Origin: JAGLYP01 sp034659435
GTDB lineage: Bacteria; Patescibacteriota; Patescibacteriia; Patescibacteriales; UBA12075
Length of the DNA: 26,315 nucleotides
Direction: 5' to 3'
Assembly (NCBI GenBank): GCA_034659435.1
Contig: JAYEHJ010000010.1
Location: forward strand, 1-26,315
The translations under genes were made by a program, and so were the position numbers. Positions 22,873-26,315 of the stretch are shown here, piece after piece (position 1 is the stretch's first letter; each line of letters opens with the position of its first letter). The notes beneath the pieces are model-generated. The model saw only the letters and a list, made by a program, of their open reading frames with translations, was not told where the DNA came from and did not search any database.

Positions 22873-23766
22873 TTACGCAAACAAATCCGTACTCAAATAT
22901 TTCTCTCCTCTGTCCGGAAAAATCGTAACGATATTTCCTTTTGTAATTTTTTCCGCAACTTTCAACGAGGCGAGCATAGCCGCACCGGAACTCATGCCGA
23001 CAAAAATTCCTTCCTTTTTCACAATTTCCCTAGCCGTTTTATAAGCTTCTTCAGTGTCTATTATAATTATATCATCTAATTTGCTTTTGTTGTATATCGC
23101 CGGCGCAATCGCCTCTTCCATATTTTTCAAGCCTTGGATATAATGCCCTTTTTCAGGCTCGGCGCTGACAATTTTTACTTTTGGATTATATTTTTTTAAA
23201 TATTCGCCAACCCCCATTAAAGTGCCGGAAGTGCCGATTGCCGCTACAAAATAATCAATATCACCGCCGGTCTGCTGCCAAATCTCCTGTGCTGTTGTTT
23301 CATAATGCGCGGCCGCATTAGCGTCATTGGAAAACTGGTCGGTATGATAATATTTTTCCGGATTGCCATTAATTAATTCGCGCGCTTTTACTATCGCCCC
23401 ATCGGTTCCATTTTCTTTTGATGTTAAAATTATTTTCGCGCCAAAGGCCTTTATCATCTTTTGCCTCTCAACCGAAACAGCCTCGCTCATAACTATCTCA
23501 ACTTTATAGCCTTTAACCGCGCCAATCATTGCCAAAGCTATGCCGGTATTTCCGGATGTCGCTTCAATAATAATTTTATTTTTATCTAATTTTCCTGATG
23601 CTTCGGCGCTTTCAATCATTTTTAAAGCGATTCTGTCTTTAATGCTTCCCCCCGGATTTCTACCTTCAATTTTCGCGTAAATATCAACGCCGCTTTTACT
23701 GTTCAATTTATTAATTCTAACCAAAGGCGTATTGCCGATTGTTTGTAGAATGTTGTTGTGTATCAT
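22873..23766 (-). CDS. cysK: Cysteine synthase family PLP enzyme
   Basis: This fold-type II PLP enzyme most likely makes cysteine from O-acetylserine and sulfide. The 297 residues include IGNTPLVRINKL, the PLP lysine K43 in PGGSIKDRIALKM, the substrate loop EATSGNTGIALA (69-80) and the phosphate loop GTSGTLMGVGEYL. The C-terminal SSGAAMLASL and FPDRGEKYLST complete it. Length and motifs fit CysK/CysM; which of the two, or a cystathionine beta-synthase-like variant, cannot be fixed by eye. It lies 74 nt after ddl and upstream of cysS, so supply and use of cysteine are neighbours. No serine acetyltransferase gene is in the window. Confidence 0.93.
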   Translation of the reverse strand: MIHNNILQTIGNTPLVRINKLNSKSGVDIYAKIEGRNPGGSIKDRIALKMIESAEASGKLDKNKIIIEATSGNTGIALAMIGAVKGYKVEIVMSEAVSVERQKMIKAFGAKIILTSKENGTDGAIVKARELINGNPEKYYHTDQFSNDANAAAHYETTAQEIWQQTGGDIDYFVAAIGTSGTLMGVGEYLKKYNPKVKIVSAEPEKGHYIQGLKNMEEAIAPAIYNKSKLDDIIIIDTEEAYKTAREIVKKEGIFVGMSSGAAMLASLKVAEKITKGNIVTIFPDRGEKYLSTDLFA

Positions 23767-23840
23767 AATTTTATGTATTACTTTGCTATTTTTTTGTTAT
23801 TGCGGATATATATCAAAAAATTTCATTGTTTAGACATTCA

Positions 23841-25028
23841 TTATTTAGGCATTTGAAGTTTCAACTGGTTTGCGTTATTTAAAACATCGGTACTAAAATC
23901 ATTATTTATTTTTTGGCTTTCTTTCCATCTTAAAAATCCGTTTTTTAACATTTTTTCCAAAACTTCGCTGATTTCAATTCCAGACTTATTCCATAAATGA
24001 TGATATAGTGTTCCAGGCAATGTATTGATCTCATTGGCAAACAGTTCTCCTGTTTTTTTATTCAATAAAAAATCAACGCGAATTGTCCCGTTCGCGTCAA
24101 TTTCTTTAAAAATTTGTTTGCTGATACTTTTAATTTGATTTGCAAATTTATCTTCTATGTTCGCGGGAATTACTAGGTTGGATTCGGCGTTTCCTGTTTG
24201 GGCGCCGCCGTCTTCAAGATATTTTACGCTATAATCAAATAAATCAGACTCAAACAAGGACTCCTGCACTTCTGACGCTATTATTTTTTTTCCATCACTC
24301 AAAACCGCGCAAGTTAGATCAATTATATTTTCAACGGAATTTTCAACTATAGCCTTAACATCATAATAGAAGGCGAGATTTAACGCATTTTTTAATTCTT
24401 CCAAGCTTTTTGCTTTACTAATCCCGATTGATGATCCGGTCCTTGCGGGTTTTACAAAAACCGGAAATTCAAGAACGTCTTTAATTTTTTTAACAATACC
24501 ATCTGCGTTATTAGCCCATTCTTGTTTATTAAAAATCAAAAAATCACTTGTTAAAATATTTAATGATTTTAATAATTTTTTTGTAAAACATTTATCAATG
24601 GAAACAGCCGAAGAATATATTCCACAACCCGAATATGGCACATGAAACAATTCAGCCAAACCCTGAATTGTTCCGTCTTCTCCGCCAAGCCCGTGAAAAG
24701 CCGGAAAAATAAAATCAATAGCTATTTCCTTCTTGTTTAAAAAATTGCCGGTCTGCAACATAATTTTTTTTTGCGAAGACGACAAATTAAAATAATAATT
24801 TGGCAGTTTTCCTAATTCTTTTTTGTAATCGCCTTTAAAAAATTTCAATTCTAAAATCTTTTCATCACTAAACCACGCGCCATTCTTATCAATATAAATC
24901 GCGATTGTCTTATATCCCATTTTTTTAAGTTCCGCGATAACAAATTCTCCTGTAATAACTGAAATTTCATGCTCCGGATTTTGCCCTCCAAAAAAAACGC
25001 CTATTATTTTATTTTTTAACTCTTCCAT
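23841..25028 (-). CDS. ddl: D-alanine--D-alanine ligase
   Basis: This ATP-grasp enzyme joins two D-alanines for the peptidoglycan stem peptide. The N-terminal domain begins FFGGQNPEHEISVITGE, followed by HGLGGEDGTIQGLAELFHVPYSG. The ATP-grasp part shows FPVFVKPARTGSSIGISKA, and IRVDFLLNKKTGELFANEIN with TLPGTLYHHLW carries the Mg2+-binding residues. At 395 residues it is longer than most Ddl enzymes (about 300-370), mainly through a tail of about 30 residues after GFLRWKES. It lies 4 nt after the MurF-like gene, which uses its product, so the pair forms a functional unit. A D-Ala-D-Lac type ligase cannot be excluded without alignment. Confidence 0.92.
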   Translation of the reverse strand: MEELKNKIIGVFFGGQNPEHEISVITGEFVIAELKKMGYKTIAIYIDKNGAWFSDEKILELKFFKGDYKKELGKLPNYYFNLSSSQKKIMLQTGNFLNKKEIAIDFIFPAFHGLGGEDGTIQGLAELFHVPYSGCGIYSSAVSIDKCFTKKLLKSLNILTSDFLIFNKQEWANNADGIVKKIKDVLEFPVFVKPARTGSSIGISKAKSLEELKNALNLAFYYDVKAIVENSVENIIDLTCAVLSDGKKIIASEVQESLFESDLFDYSVKYLEDGGAQTGNAESNLVIPANIEDKFANQIKSISKQIFKEIDANGTIRVDFLLNKKTGELFANEINTLPGTLYHHLWNKSGIEISEVLEKMLKNGFLRWKESQKINNDFSTDVLNNANQLKLQMPK

Positions 25029-25032
25029 ATTT

Positions 25033-26315
25033 TTATAAATAGTTATCTGTTATATCATTTTGAAAAATTATAGTATCTCCATTTTTTAACACATTAGCCA
25101 AATCACTATGAGCTTCTTTAACTGTTTTGTAAATCTTAAAACTATTATAACCTATTTTTTTAAATTTATCCACTATAAAATCAGTATTTTTATTTTTAAC
25201 AAGCAATGTTAAATCAACATTTTCAGCATATTTTTCAGATAGGCAAAAATGTATTTCTTTTGACCTTTTTTTGCCTAACTCAACAATTCCAGGCGTTAAA
25301 ACTATTTTCCGCCCATTTGACCTATTCAAAATATCTAAACCGATTAAAAAACCGGCATAATTTCCATTATAGCTATCATCAATAACTGTTCTATTTAACT
25401 TTTTATTTTTAATAACTTCCAGCCTATGAGGAACAAAGTCCATTTTTTCAAATCCTGTTTTCATTTCTGAAATATTTAATTTTAATTCGTTTGCGATTTT
25501 AAAAGCAATAATTGAAAAATCAATAATATAATCCGCGATAATTTTTGTTTTAAAAATCTGCCCACTGTATTCAAACGAAATGCCGGCAAAATTTTCTAAA
25601 TATCGCATATTTTTAACCTCTTTATTTCCGCATACTTTTATAACTTCAATATTATTATCAATCTTTAAATCAGAATATTTTTTAATATTTTCATCGCAAA
25701 TATTTAAAAATATTTTTTTCTTAGTGGCGTTTGCCAATTCAAATTTTGCTGATACAATATTTTTAAAAGAGCCGAATCTTTCTAAATGAGACTCTCCGAT
25801 TGAGGTGGTAATTGAATAATCAGGATTAACAATATCGCAAAGTTTTTTAATATCGCCCTTTTTGTATGCTCCCATTTCTGAAATTAAAATATTCGCTTTA
25901 CTGATTCTCTCTTGATGTTTGATTAAATATCGGGATGTTCCAATATCTGTATTTATATTTCCATGAAAAGTAAAAATTTTATATTTTTCACCTGAAATAT
26001 TAACCAAAACATTTTTCATGCTGGTTTTTCCAAAACTTCCGGTAATGCCAATTGTTATTAATCCGTTTTGCTTATTGCTTTGAACTATTTTTTTGGCATG
26101 ATTCACTATTTTATTTTTTTGAAATAAAACTAACGGAGAAATCAAAATATCAACAAAAACAACAATAAACGGCAAAGCCATAAAACAAAAAAATGAAAAA
26201 ATTAATAACGGTGATAAACCGCTAAAATAAAAAATAGCTATTGCAGGTAAAATAATTAATAAAACACACAGTACAAAAATTAAGCCTGAACGAATTGTCC
26301 AGTCCAATTTGCTTC
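25033..26315 (-). CDS. murF: Membrane-anchored MurF-like Mur ligase, incomplete at window edge
   Basis: MurF adds D-Ala-D-Ala to the UDP-MurNAc tripeptide. The visible part has two long hydrophobic stretches first (FVLCVLLIILPAIAIFYF and LIFSFFCFMALPFIVVFVDI), then the Mur ligase core. The core shows the P-loop GITGSFGKTSMKN, EMGAYKKGDIKKLCDIVNP, TTSIGESHLERFGS and the C-terminal domain start DDSYNGNYAGF. Soluble MurF enzymes lack such membrane segments; here the enzyme is probably tethered to the membrane. The frame stays open to the window edge. A TTG at 26307 could start it, but a start beyond the edge is more likely. It is followed after 4 nt by ddl. Related Mur ligases cannot be fully excluded, but the ddl link supports MurF. 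Confidence 0.88.
   Translation of the reverse strand, partial: SKLDWTIRSGLIFVLCVLLIILPAIAIFYFSGLSPLLIFSFFCFMALPFIVVFVDILISPLVLFQKNKIVNHAKKIVQSNKQNGLITIGITGSFGKTSMKNVLVNISGEKYKIFTFHGNINTDIGTSRYLIKHQERISKANILISEMGAYKKGDIKKLCDIVNPDYSITTSIGESHLERFGSFKNIVSAKFELANATKKKIFLNICDENIKKYSDLKIDNNIEVIKVCGNKEVKNMRYLENFAGISFEYSGQIFKTKIIADYIIDFSIIAFKIANELKLNISEMKTGFEKMDFVPHRLEVIKNKKLNRTVIDDSYNGNYAGFLIGLDILNRSNGRKIVLTPGIVELGKKRSKEIHFCLSEKYAENVDLTLLVKNKNTDFIVDKFKKIGYNSFKIYKTVKEAHSDLANVLKNGDTIIFQNDITDNYL

Noticed and set aside
1..26315. CRISPR array, rRNA, prophage or IS element
   Set aside because: No regularly spaced direct repeats, no rRNA-like sequence and no transposase, integrase or phage genes were seen.

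Overview
The window is a low-GC, densely packed bacterial chromosome segment. It most likely comes from the Candidate Phyla Radiation (Patescibacteria), probably a Parcubacteria-type lineage. Signs of this are a TsaB cut to about half its usual length, a membrane-anchored MurF-like ligase, compact house-keeping operons, almost no Shine-Dalgarno sequences, and short palindromic and tandem repeats that also enter coding sequence. This assignment is inference; no rRNA gene is present. TGA is used as a stop (cysS), so the code is standard. Nearly every gene is on the minus strand; only the first membrane protein, gyrB and corA are on the plus strand.

Layout. 1-196 holds a 67-nt structured repeat. 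197-2299 is a polytopic membrane protein with a GT-C-like look, whose 3' end runs into a palindrome and overlaps the next, convergent gene. 2207-4579 is a minus-strand operon, rpsB, tsf and a PSP1/RicT-family gene, behind an operator-like palindrome. 4738-5456 holds a short tsaB, a terminator and tRNA-Gln(UUG). 5686-7713 is gyrB. 7730-9460 is a full-length [FeFe] hydrogenase. 9482-12194 is a restriction-modification pair and 12207-13022 a small membrane protein. 13147-15171 is a NuoF/HydB-like flavoprotein directly downstream of gap (GAPDH). 15263-18963 is a three-gene unit: an acidic helical protein, a membrane-anchored surface protein and tgt. 19087-20061 is corA. 20115-22465 is dus and cysS with a 4-nt overlap. 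22466-22872 is a gene-free stretch carrying two more copies of the structured repeat. 22873-26315 is murF (incomplete), ddl and cysK.

How the genes may work together. GAPDH makes NADH, the NuoF-like subunit can take electrons from NADH, and the [FeFe] hydrogenase can release them as H2. This suggests fermentative H2 production, although no NuoE/HydC subunit and no HydEFG maturases are visible here. MurF and Ddl build the D-Ala-D-Ala end of peptidoglycan precursors. rpsB, tsf, tsaB, tRNA-Gln, tgt, dus and cysS serve translation and tRNA modification.

The most notable observations are: (1) a repeat family in three copies whose outer stem changes by compensatory substitutions while its internal loop is invariant; (2) a second family of 28-nt GT...AC palindromes at gene 3' ends; (3) a Tgt enzyme that has lost all four zinc ligands and appears to have a changed base-binding loop; (4) short repeat-derived segments inserted in frame in tgt and cysS; (5) an R-M system lying between the two hydrogenase-related genes; and (6) an operator-like palindrome over the rpsB -10 box. 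I found no convincing wholly new multi-gene system.
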